From the NCBI GenBank assembly GCA_947500055.1, contig CANMQO010000001.1:1-64000 (forward strand): 64,000 nucleotides of DNA. Direction: 5' to 3'. The position numbers were made by a program, and so were the translations under genes. Of the stretch, positions 26,098 to 35,505 are shown in pieces. This DNA comes from an uncultured Paracoccaceae bacterium. GTDB taxonomy: Bacteria; Pseudomonadota; Alphaproteobacteria; Rhodobacterales; Rhodobacteraceae. The notes under the pieces were generated by a model that made no database searches, was not told the DNA's origin, and saw only the letters and a list, made by a program, of their open reading frames with translations. The stretch's first letter is position 1. Each line of letters starts with the position of its first letter.

Positions 26098-27427
26098 TCA
26101 GCTTATCCGCAATGCTGATGTGATCCTGACGATGGATGATGCCCGTGCCGAACTGGCAGGGGCAGATATCAAGATTTCCGGTGGTGTTATCGTTGAGGTC
26201 GGGCAGGGGCTGGTGGCGGATGATTGTCAGGTTATTGATGCCGCTGGCACTGTTGTCACGCCCGGATTGGTCAACACCCATCACCATCTTTATCAAACGC
26301 TGACCCGTGCTGTGCCAGCGGCACAGGATGCGCTGTTGTTCGGCTGGTTGCAGACGCTTTATCCGATCTGGTCCCGGTTTGGACCGGAAGAGATGTTCGT
26401 CTCCGCCCAGGTCGGGCTGGCCGAGCTGGCATTGTCAGGCTGCACGCTGACCTCCGATCATCTCTATCTGTTTCCGAATGGTGCGCGGCTGGATGACACG
26501 ATCGCCGCGGCCGGCGAGGTTGGTCTGCGTTTTCACCCAACACGTGGTGCGATGAGCATTGGCGAAAGCGATGGTGGCCTGCCCCCCGATGCGTTGGTTG
26601 AGGATGAGGCCGCCATTCTCGACGACTGCATTCGTGTCATTGATGCATTCCATGATCCCGGCCCGGGTGCCATGGTTCGCGTTGGCGTCGCCCCGTGCAG
26701 CCCGTTTTCGGTAACCCGCGATCTGATGCGCGATGCGGCCTTGCTGGCCCGTGACAAGGGGGTGATGTTGCATACCCATCTGGCCGAAAACGATGAGGAT
26801 ATTGCCTATTCGTTGCAGAAATTCGGCTGCCGTCCGGGCCAATACGCAGAAGATCTTGGCTGGGTTGGTGATGATGTCTGGCATGCCCATTGCGTGAAAC
26901 TGGACGGGCAGGAGATTGATCTGTTCGCCCGCACCCGCACCGGGGTTGCCCATTGTCCCTGTTCCAATTGCAGGCTGGGGTCTGGCATCGCACCAGTCCG
27001 GCAGATGCGCGATGCGGGTGTGCCCGTGGCGCTGGGCGTCGATGGATCGGCCAGCAATGACGTGGGCAATCTGGTGGCCGAGGCGCGTCAGGCCATGTTG
27101 CTGCAACGGGTCCAGAACGGGGCCGATGCGATGTCGGCCCGCGAAGCGCTTGAGATTGCAACACGCGGCGGCGCACAGGTGCTGGGCCGTGATGATTGCG
27201 GCCAGATAGCCGTTGGCAAACGCGCCGATATCGCGATTTGGGATGCAACAGCGGTCGAGGCTGCCGGATCATGGGATCCAGCCGCGCTGGTGCTGGCGGG
27301 CCCTGCAAAGGTGCGCGACCTGTTTGTTGAAGGGCGCCGGGTTGTTGCGGAGGGTCAGATGGCAACAATTGATCTGCCGCAGGTGATTGCGCGGCAGAAT
27401 GAACTGGCCCGCAATCTGGCTATGTGA
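26090..27427 (+). CDS. 8-oxoguanine deaminase-like amidohydrolase (AtzA/TrzN subgroup)
   Basis: 445 aa, amidohydrolase TIM barrel with one metal. Ligand motifs are NTHHHLYQT (about residue 63), HTHLAEN (about 224), HAHCVKL and the conserved Asp in GVDGSASND (about 320). The CPCSNCRLGSG block (about 290) is the signature of the 8-oxoguanine deaminase/atrazine chlorohydrolase subgroup. The reaction would be deamination of 8-oxoguanine to urate, so it may help recycle oxidised purine. GTG 26090 is preferred over TTG 26087. It converges on guaD with an 8-bp overlap, suggesting a shared purine-salvage role. Confidence 0.8.
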   Translation: MADQLIRNADVILTMDDARAELAGADIKISGGVIVEVGQGLVADDCQVIDAAGTVVTPGLVNTHHHLYQTLTRAVPAAQDALLFGWLQTLYPIWSRFGPEEMFVSAQVGLAELALSGCTLTSDHLYLFPNGARLDDTIAAAGEVGLRFHPTRGAMSIGESDGGLPPDALVEDEAAILDDCIRVIDAFHDPGPGAMVRVGVAPCSPFSVTRDLMRDAALLARDKGVMLHTHLAENDEDIAYSLQKFGCRPGQYAEDLGWVGDDVWHAHCVKLDGQEIDLFARTRTGVAHCPCSNCRLGSGIAPVRQMRDAGVPVALGVDGSASNDVGNLVAEARQAMLLQRVQNGADAMSAREALEIATRGGAQVLGRDDCGQIAVGKRADIAIWDATAVEAAGSWDPAALVLAGPAKVRDLFVEGRRVVAEGQMATIDLPQVIARQNELARNLAM

Positions 27428-28709
27428 CCCGCTGACCGGCGATCCAAACATCCGCAACGGCACGGTCATCGCCCATCATGATGGTCGGGAACAGCGCATC
27501 CCAGATGTCATGTGCCTTGGCGAACCGCTGTGAAATCGCGGCGGTCGAGGCGAGGTTCAAAACCGTGATATCAGCAACGGCGCCTGTATTCAGATGCCCG
27601 ATTTCCCCTTGCATGTGAAGCGTTTGCGCTGACCCTTCGGTCGCCAACCACATCAACTGCGCCGGGTGCAGGGCGACGCCGCGCAATTGTCCGATCTCAT
27701 AAGCTGCCGCCATGGTCCGCAGCATTGAAAAGGATGACCCGCCGCCGGTATCCGTGGCCAGCCCGATGCGCAGCCCCGCCTTGGCCAGCCCCATCATGTC
27801 AAACAGGCCGGAGCCGATGAAGGTGTTTGATGTGGGGCAATGCACCACCGCCGCGCCGATTTCGTTCAGCCGTGCAATCTCGCGTTTTTCCAGATGGATG
27901 GCGTGGCCATAAAGCCCGCGTTCGCCCAGCAGGCCGAACGCCTCATACGTGTCCAGATAGTCGCGGGCATCTGGGTAAAGCTCTTTCACCCAGCGGATTT
28001 CGGGATGTTGTTCGCTCAGATGTGTTTGCATCAGGCAATCGGGGTGTTCCGACCATAGCGCGCCCAGTGCTGCCATCTGATCCGGGGTTGAGGTGGGCGA
28101 AAAGCGCGGCGTGATCGCGTAGTTTGCACGGCCCACACCATGCCACTTCTCCAGCAATGCTTTGCTGTCGTCATAGGCCGATTTTGCGGTGTCGCGCAGA
28201 TTGTCAGGTGCGTTGCGATCCATGCAGGTCTTGCCGGCGACCACGGCCATGTTGCGGGCCGCCGCCGCGGCAAAGAACGCATCAACGCTTTGTGGGTGGA
28301 TCGTGCAAAAGCTGGTCAGCGTCGTGGTGCCATGAGCCAGTGTGAGATCGAGTGTCCGGCCCGCGACATCGGCGGCATAGGCTGCATCGCCGAACCGCGC
28401 CTCCTCTGGGAAAGTATAGGTGTTCAGCCAGTCGATCAGCTGCTTGCCCCAACTGGCGATCATGCCGGTTTGGGGATAGTGCATATGGGCATCAACAAAG
28501 CCCGCGCTGATCAACCCGTCGCCATAATCGGTGACAGTGGCGTCAGGATGCGCCGCCCGCAGCGCCTGCCCGTTGCCAACCGCCGCAATGCGACCCCCGT
28601 CGATCAGCACGCCCCCGGCGCTGTCAAATTGTACCGTATCCGCCCAATCCCCGATCAGGGGGTTGCCGGAAAATCCAAGGGTCTGGCCCAGAAGAAGTTG
28701 CTTTGTCAT
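27420..28709 (-). CDS. guaD: Guanine deaminase
   Basis: 429 aa, zinc amidohydrolase that hydrolyses guanine to xanthine. Metal motifs are GFVDAHMHYPQ (about residue 70), QTHLSEQHPE (about 235), GHAIHLEKRE (about 272) and ATDTGGGSSFSM (about 320), matching the guanine-deaminase pattern. No clear Shine-Dalgarno is visible before ATG 28709. It ends tail to tail with the 8-oxoguanine deaminase homologue. Together the two genes suggest purine catabolism or salvage feeding xanthine/urate breakdown elsewhere in the genome. Confidence 0.9.
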   Translation of the reverse strand: MTKQLLLGQTLGFSGNPLIGDWADTVQFDSAGGVLIDGGRIAAVGNGQALRAAHPDATVTDYGDGLISAGFVDAHMHYPQTGMIASWGKQLIDWLNTYTFPEEARFGDAAYAADVAGRTLDLTLAHGTTTLTSFCTIHPQSVDAFFAAAAARNMAVVAGKTCMDRNAPDNLRDTAKSAYDDSKALLEKWHGVGRANYAITPRFSPTSTPDQMAALGALWSEHPDCLMQTHLSEQHPEIRWVKELYPDARDYLDTYEAFGLLGERGLYGHAIHLEKREIARLNEIGAAVVHCPTSNTFIGSGLFDMMGLAKAGLRIGLATDTGGGSSFSMLRTMAAAYEIGQLRGVALHPAQLMWLATEGSAQTLHMQGEIGHLNTGAVADITVLNLASTAAISQRFAKAHDIWDALFPTIMMGDDRAVADVWIAGQRVT

Positions 28710-28807
28710 GGCAGTAGCATATGGCGGTGAAAGAACAGGGTAAATCGCTGAAAGCGCGTTGTATGCCCGTGCTGATCGATTATGTTGCGGGCAGGCGAGG
28801 GCATATC

Positions 28808-30181
28808 ATGGCAGAACCACAGGAAAACACCGGCGAAGAGGCCTTCGGCATCACGGACAGCTTGTTAAGTGATGTGATGGAGGCCGTCGAAAACGGTGCG
28901 CGCGAAACGGTTGATGCGATCCTTGAGCCGCTGCACCCCGCCGATATTGCCCACCTTCTGGAACAGATCGACACGCGCGAGCGCCGCGACCTGCTGGCAA
29001 TCTGGACGGACCGTGTGGATGGCGATGTGCTGTCGGAGCTGGACGAACATCTGCGCGAAGAAGTCATTGAACAGTTGGCCCCGGCTGAACTGGCCGAGGC
29101 CGTGCGTGATCTGGACAGCGATGATGTTGTCGATCTGGTCGAATATCTGGACGAAGAACAGCAAGTGGCGGTTCTGGATGCGCTGGATGCCAGTGACCGT
29201 GTTGTTGTTGAACAGGCGCTGTCCTACCCGGAGGAATCCGCGGGGCGCCATATGCAATCCGAACTGGTCCGCGCGCCTGAGCACTGGACTGTCGGCGAGG
29301 CGATTGACTATTTGCGGTCCGACGTGGTGCTGCCCGACCAGTTTTATCACATCATTCTGGTTGATCCGCGCCTGAAGGCCGTCGGTTATGTCACCCTTGG
29401 CCGCATCCTGAGCCATCCGCGCAACATGCCCCTGCGTGATCTGACCGAAGATACGTTCCGTACCTTCCATGTGGCCCAGGATGTCGAAGAGGTCGCGCAG
29501 GCGATCAACCACTATCACATGATCACCGCCCCGGTTGTGGATGATGACGACCGGATCGTCGGCGTCATCACGATTGATGATGCGATGGCTTTCCTTGAGG
29601 AAGAAGCCGAGGAAGACATCCTGCGCCTTGCCGGTGTGGGCGAGGGGCGTTTGTCCGACAAGGTGATCGAGACCACGAAGCGCCGCTTTCCATGGCTGGC
29701 GGTCAATCTGGTGACGGCGATTTTCGCCTCTCTTGTGATTTCGCTTTTTGACGAAACCATTGCCGGGCTGGTGGCCCTGGCGGTTCTGATGCCCATCGTT
29801 GCCTCCATGGGCGGGAATGCGGGCACCCAATCGCTGACGGTTGCGGTGCGCGCCCTGGCGACCCGCGATTTGACCACCACAAACGTCTGGCGCGTCATCA
29901 AGCGCGAGGTGCTTGTGGGGCTGATCAACGGGTTGATCTTTGCGGTGGTGATGGGTCTGGTCGGCCTTGTCTGGTTCGGGTCGCCGATGCTGGGGGTCGT
30001 CATTGCGGTGGCAATGGTGATCAATATGGTGGTGGCCGGATTGGCGGGCACTGTTATCCCGGTGCTCCTTGAAAAGATGGGAGTGGACCCTGCGCTCGCC
30101 TCTGGTGCGTTTGTTACAACTGTCACCGATGTTGTCGGTTTCTTTGCCTTTTTGGGCCTAGCTGCGATGTGGATATTGTAA
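28808..30181 (+). CDS. mgtE: MgtE-family magnesium transporter
   Basis: 457 aa. The N-terminal MgtE_N superhelical domain (about 1-130, with repeated LHPADIAHLLEQ-type helices) is followed by two CBS domains (about 130-255) and a five-segment transmembrane domain (about 285-457) starting PWLAVNLVTAIFAS. The MPIVASMGGNAGTQS block is the ion-path signature. The cytoplasmic domains sense intracellular Mg2+ and gate the channel. ATG 28808 gives the expected length; the frame to 28721 is less likely. It is followed directly by the cyclo-ligase gene, with one possible polycistronic unit to about 31581. Confidence 0.92.
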   Translation: MAEPQENTGEEAFGITDSLLSDVMEAVENGARETVDAILEPLHPADIAHLLEQIDTRERRDLLAIWTDRVDGDVLSELDEHLREEVIEQLAPAELAEAVRDLDSDDVVDLVEYLDEEQQVAVLDALDASDRVVVEQALSYPEESAGRHMQSELVRAPEHWTVGEAIDYLRSDVVLPDQFYHIILVDPRLKAVGYVTLGRILSHPRNMPLRDLTEDTFRTFHVAQDVEEVAQAINHYHMITAPVVDDDDRIVGVITIDDAMAFLEEEAEEDILRLAGVGEGRLSDKVIETTKRRFPWLAVNLVTAIFASLVISLFDETIAGLVALAVLMPIVASMGGNAGTQSLTVAVRALATRDLTTTNVWRVIKREVLVGLINGLIFAVVMGLVGLVWFGSPMLGVVIAVAMVINMVVAGLAGTVIPVLLEKMGVDPALASGAFVTTVTDVVGFFAFLGLAAMWIL

Positions 30182-30721
30182 ATGGATAAATCTGACGCCC
30201 GAAACGCGGGTTTTGCCCGCCGCAAACTGGCACATGAGGCAGGGCAAGGCACTGCCGGATATCTGAGCGAAGTGCTGGCGGGGTATCGCGGCGCGCCGCT
30301 GGCCGGTTACATGGCGATGCGGACGGAGATTGATCCAACTGCGGCGATGGAGGAAGCCTCTGCCCATGGCCCTGTCGGCGTGCCGGTGATCATGGGGGCG
30401 GGAAAGCCGCTGCAGTTTCGGCTGTGGGAACCGGGTTGCCGCATGATACCGGGTGAATTTGGTGCCAAGATCCCAGAGGAGGGGGCGTGGATGGAACCCG
30501 AAATCCTGATCGTCCCACTTGTCGCCTTTAACCGGCGTGGTGGTCGTTTGGGCTATGGCGGTGGATTTTACGACCGCACGCTGGAAGGGCTGCGGGCCAA
30601 GCGGCCGACGCTTGCGATTGGCTTTGCCTATGCTGCCCAGGAGGATGATGATCTGCCGTTGGAACCGACCGATCAGCCGCTTGACCTGATCGTGACAGAG
30701 AATGGCGTGCTCACGCCTTGA
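30182..30721 (+). CDS. 5-formyltetrahydrofolate cyclo-ligase
   Basis: 179 aa. It converts 5-formyl-THF to 5,10-methenyl-THF with ATP, recycling a dead-end folate. The family motif VPLVAFNRRGGRLGYGGGFYDR (about residues 117-138) provides the nucleotide and folate site. The start abuts the mgtE stop with no spacer. It supplies a second one-carbon enzyme in this window, although unlinked to the TMAO block. Confidence 0.9.
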   Translation: MDKSDARNAGFARRKLAHEAGQGTAGYLSEVLAGYRGAPLAGYMAMRTEIDPTAAMEEASAHGPVGVPVIMGAGKPLQFRLWEPGCRMIPGEFGAKIPEEGAWMEPEILIVPLVAFNRRGGRLGYGGGFYDRTLEGLRAKRPTLAIGFAYAAQEDDDLPLEPTDQPLDLIVTENGVLTP

Positions 30722-30765
30722 AGAAAGCGCTAGAAGAATCCGGGCCCAGCCCCTAACACTGCGCC

Positions 30766-31581
30766 ATGAAAATCTTGTTTCTTGGTGATGTCATGGGCCG
30801 TGCTGGCCGTGCGGCGGTGGCGGCCCATCTGCCGCGCCTGCGCGATGAATGGCGGTTGGATTTTGTCGTCGTTAACGGTGAAAACGCCACATCCGGCATG
30901 GGCTTGTCGGGTGATCATGCGAAGGTTCTGCTGGATGCCGGGGCCGATGTGATCACGCTGGGCGACCATGCCTTCGATCAAAAGGACATGCTGACCTTTG
31001 TTGAAAAGGAACAGCGGATCATCCGCCCCATCAACTTTTCCAAAGCCGCGCCGGGTTCCGGTGCCCGTGTGTTTGCCGCCAAGGGTGGTCGCAAGGTGCT
31101 GGTGGCGCAGGTGCTGGGGCAGGTTTTCATGAAACGCCCCTTTGACGACCCGTTTTCGGCGCTTGATGCCACGCTGCGCCAGTATCCGATGGGCGGGCAG
31201 GTGCAAGCGAGCCTGATTGACTTTCATTGCGAGGCGACATCGGAAAAGATGGCCGCGGGCCATTTCTGTGATGGGCGCGCCAGCATTGTTGTTGGCACCC
31301 ATACCCATGTGCCGACCGCCGACGCGATGATTCTGCCCGGTGGGACAGCCTATCTGACCGATGCGGGCATGTGTGGTGACTATAATTCCGTGATTGGCAT
31401 GGATAAGGCCGAACCGATGCGTCGCTTTGTGACAGGTATGCCCAAGACCCGGTTCACCCCCGCATTGGGAGAGGCGACGCTATCAGGCCTTTACATTGAG
31501 ACCGATGACCGCACAGGCAAGGCGACGCGCGTTGCCCCGGTGCGGCAGGGTGGGCGGTTGATGCAGACCGGACCCGTGTAA
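30766..31581 (+). CDS. YmdB-like metallophosphoesterase (TIGR00282)
   Basis: 271 aa. It begins with KILFLGDVMGRAGR (Asp ligand near residue 8), then NGENATSGMGL (about 43), GDHAFDQ (about 66), and a VGTHTHVPTAD histidine pair (about 176-184). These match the TIGR00282 dinuclear-metal family, whose member YmdB is a 2',3'-cyclic-nucleotide phosphodiesterase affecting biofilm and RNase activity in Bacillus. In alphaproteobacteria the gene commonly follows the 5-formyl-THF cyclo-ligase, as here. Confidence 0.9.
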   Translation: MKILFLGDVMGRAGRAAVAAHLPRLRDEWRLDFVVVNGENATSGMGLSGDHAKVLLDAGADVITLGDHAFDQKDMLTFVEKEQRIIRPINFSKAAPGSGARVFAAKGGRKVLVAQVLGQVFMKRPFDDPFSALDATLRQYPMGGQVQASLIDFHCEATSEKMAAGHFCDGRASIVVGTHTHVPTADAMILPGGTAYLTDAGMCGDYNSVIGMDKAEPMRRFVTGMPKTRFTPALGEATLSGLYIETDDRTGKATRVAPVRQGGRLMQTGPV

Positions 31582-31624
31582 CGACTGCTTGCCCTTCCTT
31601 GATCAACCCGCGACACTGGCCGTG

Positions 31625-33406
31625 ATGATTGATTTAATTGCCCTTTCACCGACCCAAGCTGCGGTTGTGACCATGGTCGTCGTGCTGGCCATGTTCATCC
31701 TGTTTCTGCGCGAGGCGTTCCCGACCGAGGTGGTCGCGATGATTGGCGCATCAATCCTGCTGGTCACGGGTATCCTGCCTTATGAGGCTGCGGTTGCCGC
31801 CCTGTCCAACCCGGCCCCTTGGACAATTGCCGCGATGTTTATCATCGTGGGCGCGCTGGTGCGAACCGGCGCGCTGAACGCGATGACACAGTTGGCGGAA
31901 AGACAGGCCTTGGTCAGCCCGGCCCGCGCCATTGGCGGTGGGTTGATCTTTGTCGCCTTTGCCAGCGCGATCATGAATAACACGCCTTTGGTTGTGGTCA
32001 TGATCCCGGTTTTTGTGCAACTGGCGCGCACATTGGGCACCTCTGCCTCCAAATTGCTGATCCCGCTCAGCTATGCCGCTATCGTCGGTGGCACGCTGAC
32101 ATTGCTGGGAACTTCCACCAACCTGCTGGTGGATGGCGTTGCCCGCGCCTCTGGCATGGAACCATTTGGCATACTGGAAATCATGCCGGTGGGGCTGGTC
32201 GTGGTCGCATGGACCTTTACATATCTCTATTTCATGGCGCCGCGCCTGTTGCCGGACCGGCAAAGCATGGCGACGATGTTGTCGGACCGATCGAAAAAGA
32301 AGTTCTTTTCCGAGGCGGTCATTCCGCCCGACAGCAACCTGATCGGGCGCGAGGTGAATTCGGTCCAACTGTTCAAACGTGACGGGGTGCGCCTGATCGA
32401 CGTGGTGCGGGGCGATACGTCGTTGCGGCGTAATCTCGCGGGTGTGACGCTGCAGGTCGGTGACCGGGTCGTGCTGCGCACCGAGATGACAGAGCTTTTG
32501 TCGCTGCAATCCAACAAGGAGTTGCGCCGGGTTGACCAGGTGTCGGCCGTTGAAACCACAACGGTTGAGGTGCTCATCACCCCCAATTGCAGGATGGTCG
32601 GACGCCGCCTTGGCTCCTTGCGTTTGCGCCGCCGTTACGCGGTTTATACGCTGGCCGTGCATCGCCGCGACGCCAATATCGCCCGCCAGATGGATGACGT
32701 GGTTGTCCGTGTGGGTGATACGCTACTGTTGGAAGGTGCGCCCGCAGATATCCAGCGGCTGGGCGAGGATATGAACCTGGGCGATGTATCAAAGCCGACC
32801 CAGCGCGCCTATCGTCGGGCGCATGCGCCCGTTGCGATTGGCGTGCTGCTGAGCGTTGTGATCCTTGCTGCCCTTGGTGTCGCCCCGATCCTGCTTTTGG
32901 CGATGGTTGGGGTCACGGTTGTTCTGATGACCGGCTGCATCGACGCCGAAGAGGCGTTTTCTTTCGTCGATGGCCGATTGCTGGCGCTGATCTTTGCCAT
33001 GCTGGGCGTGGGCTCGGCACTGCAATCATCGGGCGCTGTGGGCATCATTGCCGATGCGATATCACCTGTGATGATGGTCCTGCCGCCATTCTTCGTTGTG
33101 CTGTCGGTCTATCTGCTGTCCAGCATCCTGACGGAGCTTGTGTCGAACAATGCGGTTGCCGTGGTCATGACCCCGATTGCGATTGGGTTGGCAACCGCGC
33201 TGGGCGTTGATCCGCGCCCATTGGTCGTTGCAGTGATGATCGCCGCCAGCGCCAGCTTTGCCACCCCAATCGGCTATCAGACCAACACGCTGGTTTACGG
33301 GCCGGGGGGCTATAAATTTGCCGATTTCCTGAAATTCGGTATTCCGCTGAACCTGTCATTGGCGCCGATCGCGTCTTTTGTCATTCCGATCATCTGGCCG
33401 CTGTAA
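31625..33406 (+). CDS. SLC13-type permease with two RCK_C (TrkA-C) domains
   Basis: 593 aa from ATG 31625; the frame opens at TTG 31589, giving 605 aa, and neither has a strong ribosome-binding site. Five to six transmembrane segments, then two soluble RCK_C repeats (about residues 215-300 and 310-395, IPPDSNLIGREVNS and ITPNCRMVGRRLGS), then six to seven more. The transport signatures FASAIMNNTPLVVVM and SILTELVSNNAVAVV are the paired SNT-type motifs of the DASS/CitT superfamily. The substrate is unknown (sulfate, dicarboxylate or other anions in relatives). It ends at a hairpin-rich gap before yebC. Confidence 0.85.
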   Translation: MIDLIALSPTQAAVVTMVVVLAMFILFLREAFPTEVVAMIGASILLVTGILPYEAAVAALSNPAPWTIAAMFIIVGALVRTGALNAMTQLAERQALVSPARAIGGGLIFVAFASAIMNNTPLVVVMIPVFVQLARTLGTSASKLLIPLSYAAIVGGTLTLLGTSTNLLVDGVARASGMEPFGILEIMPVGLVVVAWTFTYLYFMAPRLLPDRQSMATMLSDRSKKKFFSEAVIPPDSNLIGREVNSVQLFKRDGVRLIDVVRGDTSLRRNLAGVTLQVGDRVVLRTEMTELLSLQSNKELRRVDQVSAVETTTVEVLITPNCRMVGRRLGSLRLRRRYAVYTLAVHRRDANIARQMDDVVVRVGDTLLLEGAPADIQRLGEDMNLGDVSKPTQRAYRRAHAPVAIGVLLSVVILAALGVAPILLLAMVGVTVVLMTGCIDAEEAFSFVDGRLLALIFAMLGVGSALQSSGAVGIIADAISPVMMVLPPFFVVLSVYLLSSILTELVSNNAVAVVMTPIAIGLATALGVDPRPLVVAVMIAASASFATPIGYQTNTLVYGPGGYKFADFLKFGIPLNLSLAPIASFVIPIIWPL

Positions 33407-33509
33407 GCAGGTGATATCCGCCCGTGCGCCCCGCCGCACGGGCCGCGTCCGACCAGCCCGGAGGGCGGACGCGCGCTGTGCATCCGGGGCTGCTGCCCCC
33501 TACCGCCTC

Positions 33510-33530
33510 AAAAGCTCCACCGGAGCTTTT
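33510..33530 (+). terminator. Intrinsic terminator after the SLC13 permease
   Basis: A perfect 9-bp stem, AAAAGCTCC (33510-33518) with GGAGCTTTT (33522-33530), encloses a 3-nt loop with A-rich and T-rich flanks. It is symmetric and lies about 100 bp after the permease stop and 119 bp before yebC. The preceding 33420-33480 stretch holds other GC-rich self-complementary segments. Confidence 0.75.
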
Positions 33531-33648
33531 GCAAGACGGCCTTCGGCCCCTGTCGGACACGTCCCTCTTGTTGTAGTCGCCGGTTGCAGGCACCATGTTG
33601 CATGTCTTATAGAGACGCAGATTTACACGATATCTGACGAGGTTTCCG

Positions 33649-34398
33649 ATGGCTGGCCACTCAAAATGGGCGAATATTCAGCACCGCAAGGGACGGCAGG
33701 ACAAACTGCGTTCCAAGCTGTTTTCCAAGCTTGCCAAGGAAATCACCGTGGCGGCAAAAATGGGCGACCCGGACCCCGATAAAAACCCGCGTCTGCGGCT
33801 GGCGGTCAAGGAAGCCAAATCACAATCCGTCCCCAAGGATGTGATTGATCGCGCGATCAAGAAATCGCAGGGCGGTGATGCGGAAAACTACGATGAAATC
33901 CGGTATGAGGGTTACGGCCCGAACGGCGTTGCCGTGATCGTTGAAACGATGACCGACAACCGGAACCGGACAGCTTCGACCGTCCGCTCCACATTTTCCA
34001 AGAATGGCGGGAACCTGGGCGAAACCGGCTCTGTCGGGTTCATGTTCGATCGCAAGGGCGAGGTGGTTTATCCTGCGGATGTTGCTGATGCCGACACTGT
34101 CATGATGGCCGCAATCGAGGCCGGGGCAGAGGATGTGCAAAGCGATGAGGACAATCATGTCATCATCTGTGCTGACACTGATCTGAACGAAGTCTCGACG
34201 GCGCTGGAGGCGGAACTGGGCGAATCGGAATCGACCAAGCTGATCTGGAAGCCGAACATGACGACCGAATTGGATCTGGACGGTCTGACCAAGCTGATGA
34301 AGCTTTTGGATACGCTGGAAGAAGATGACGACGTGCAGCGGGTCACCGCGAATTTTGAAGCCTCCGACGAGGTAATGGCGGCATTTGCCGAGAGCTGA
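33649..34398 (+). CDS. yebC: YebC/PmpR-family transcriptional regulator / translation factor
   Basis: 249 aa, complete. The N-terminus [18 protein letters not shown] is the unmistakable family signature, followed by the three-domain YebC fold with acidic C-terminus. Family members bind DNA as regulators (PmpR) and some assist translation of difficult peptide stretches. ATG 33649 follows GAGGTTTCCG. It is transcribed independently from the terminator-bounded gap. Confidence 0.95.
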   Translation: MAGHSKWANIQHRKGRQDKLRSKLFSKLAKEITVAAKMGDPDPDKNPRLRLAVKEAKSQSVPKDVIDRAIKKSQGGDAENYDEIRYEGYGPNGVAVIVETMTDNRNRTASTVRSTFSKNGGNLGETGSVGFMFDRKGEVVYPADVADADTVMMAAIEAGAEDVQSDEDNHVIICADTDLNEVSTALEAELGESESTKLIWKPNMTTELDLDGLTKLMKLLDTLEEDDDVQRVTANFEASDEVMAAFAES

Positions 34399-34434
34399 CT
34401 TGTGTTCCGGCGAGGTTGCTGCCACGCCTGACAC

Positions 34435-35337
34435 ATGACCCGCCCCGCATCATCACAGCCCCTGACCGGCATCTTCTGGATGATTGTCACGGGGCTGAAT
34501 TTTGTCGCCGTGACCGCGATTGTGAAACATGTGGGCGATGATGTGCCTGCCGCCCAGGCGGCGTTTTTGCGCTATGTCCTTGGCATCGTTTTTCTGATCC
34601 CGATGATCAAGCCGATTCTGGCCGCGCGCATGACCCGTCGCCAGCTGCGCCTGTTCGGTCTTCGCGGGCTGGCCCACACGCTTGCCGTGATCCTGTGGTT
34701 CTTTGCGATGACACGAATTCCCATCGCCGAGGTGACGGCGATGAACTATCTGTCGCCGATCTATGTCACATTGGGGGCGGCCCTGTTCATGGGGGAAAAG
34801 CTGCCACCCCGCCGTCTGATTGCGGTAATCGTGGCGCTACTGGGTGCGCTGATCATCCTGCGCCCCGGCATCAAGGCGGTCGATATAGGCCATATCGCGA
34901 TGCTGGGCACCGCTATCGGCTTTGCTGCGGGCTATCTGATCGCCAAGCAGTTATCTGGCGAAGTGTCACCGGTTGTTGTTGTGGGCATGCTGTCGATCAC
35001 GGTTACCATCGGGCTTGCGCCCTTTGCTTGGGCCGTGTGGGTTACACCCACCCTACCGCAGCTTGGCTGGTTGTTCCTTGTGGCCTGCTTTGCCACGGCG
35101 GGACATTACACAATGACCCTGGCCTTTGCCGCCGCCCCGCTGACCGTGACCCAACCGGTCACATTCCTGCAACTGGTTTGGGCCGTGTTGCTGGGTTACT
35201 TCGCCTTTTCGGAGGCGATTGACGGTTGGGTTATTCTGGGTGGTGCCATCATCATGGGGTCGGTCAGCTTTATCACATGGCGTGAGGCCGTGGCCCGCCG
35301 GAAGGTCACGCCGGCGGTGACTGCAACAAAGGTTTGA
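34435..35337 (+). CDS. EamA/DMT-family permease
   Basis: 300 aa with ten hydrophobic segments in two EamA repeats (about 10-145 and 155-290). The block EVTAMNYLSPIYVTLGAALFMGEKLP is typical of the first repeat. The substrate is unknown. It starts 36 bp after yebC and is distinct from the DMT permease at 5317, sharing only family features. The gene-free 168-bp region after it carries the promoter of the siderophore operon. Confidence 0.85.
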   Translation: MTRPASSQPLTGIFWMIVTGLNFVAVTAIVKHVGDDVPAAQAAFLRYVLGIVFLIPMIKPILAARMTRRQLRLFGLRGLAHTLAVILWFFAMTRIPIAEVTAMNYLSPIYVTLGAALFMGEKLPPRRLIAVIVALLGALIILRPGIKAVDIGHIAMLGTAIGFAAGYLIAKQLSGEVSPVVVVGMLSITVTIGLAPFAWAVWVTPTLPQLGWLFLVACFATAGHYTMTLAFAAAPLTVTQPVTFLQLVWAVLLGYFAFSEAIDGWVILGGAIIMGSVSFITWREAVARRKVTPAVTATKV

Positions 35338-35420
35338 CCGGCTGAGGCGACCAACGGCCAATACGCAATCAGTGCGCCAGGACTATCCGCGATAAACTGG
35401 CCCCTCTCAGTCTTGCAAAT

Positions 35421-35444
35421 TGACAACCCTAACTATTTTTGTCA
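35421..35444. promoter_or_regulatory. Inverted repeat overlapping a candidate promoter of the siderophore operon
   Basis: TGACAA (35421-35426) and TTGTCA (35439-35444) form a 6-bp dyad spaced by 12 bp. A consensus TTGACA -35 hexamer (35420-35425) overlaps the left arm, and the surrounding sequence is AT-rich. Iron regulators of alphaproteobacteria (RirA, Irr, Fur/Mur) bind dyads in this type of position; which of these acts here cannot be told. Confidence 0.4.
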
Positions 35445-35505
35445 GGTATTGCCCCAGCCAGCCTCGGCCCGATGCAAGCGACTCATTTCATAAAGCGCGA
35501 GAGCC

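Noticed and set aside
33420..33600. REP-like or mobile-element ends in the gap before yebC
   Set aside because: The GC-rich segments form hairpins, one a normal terminator, but no flanking direct repeats or transposase remnants are present.
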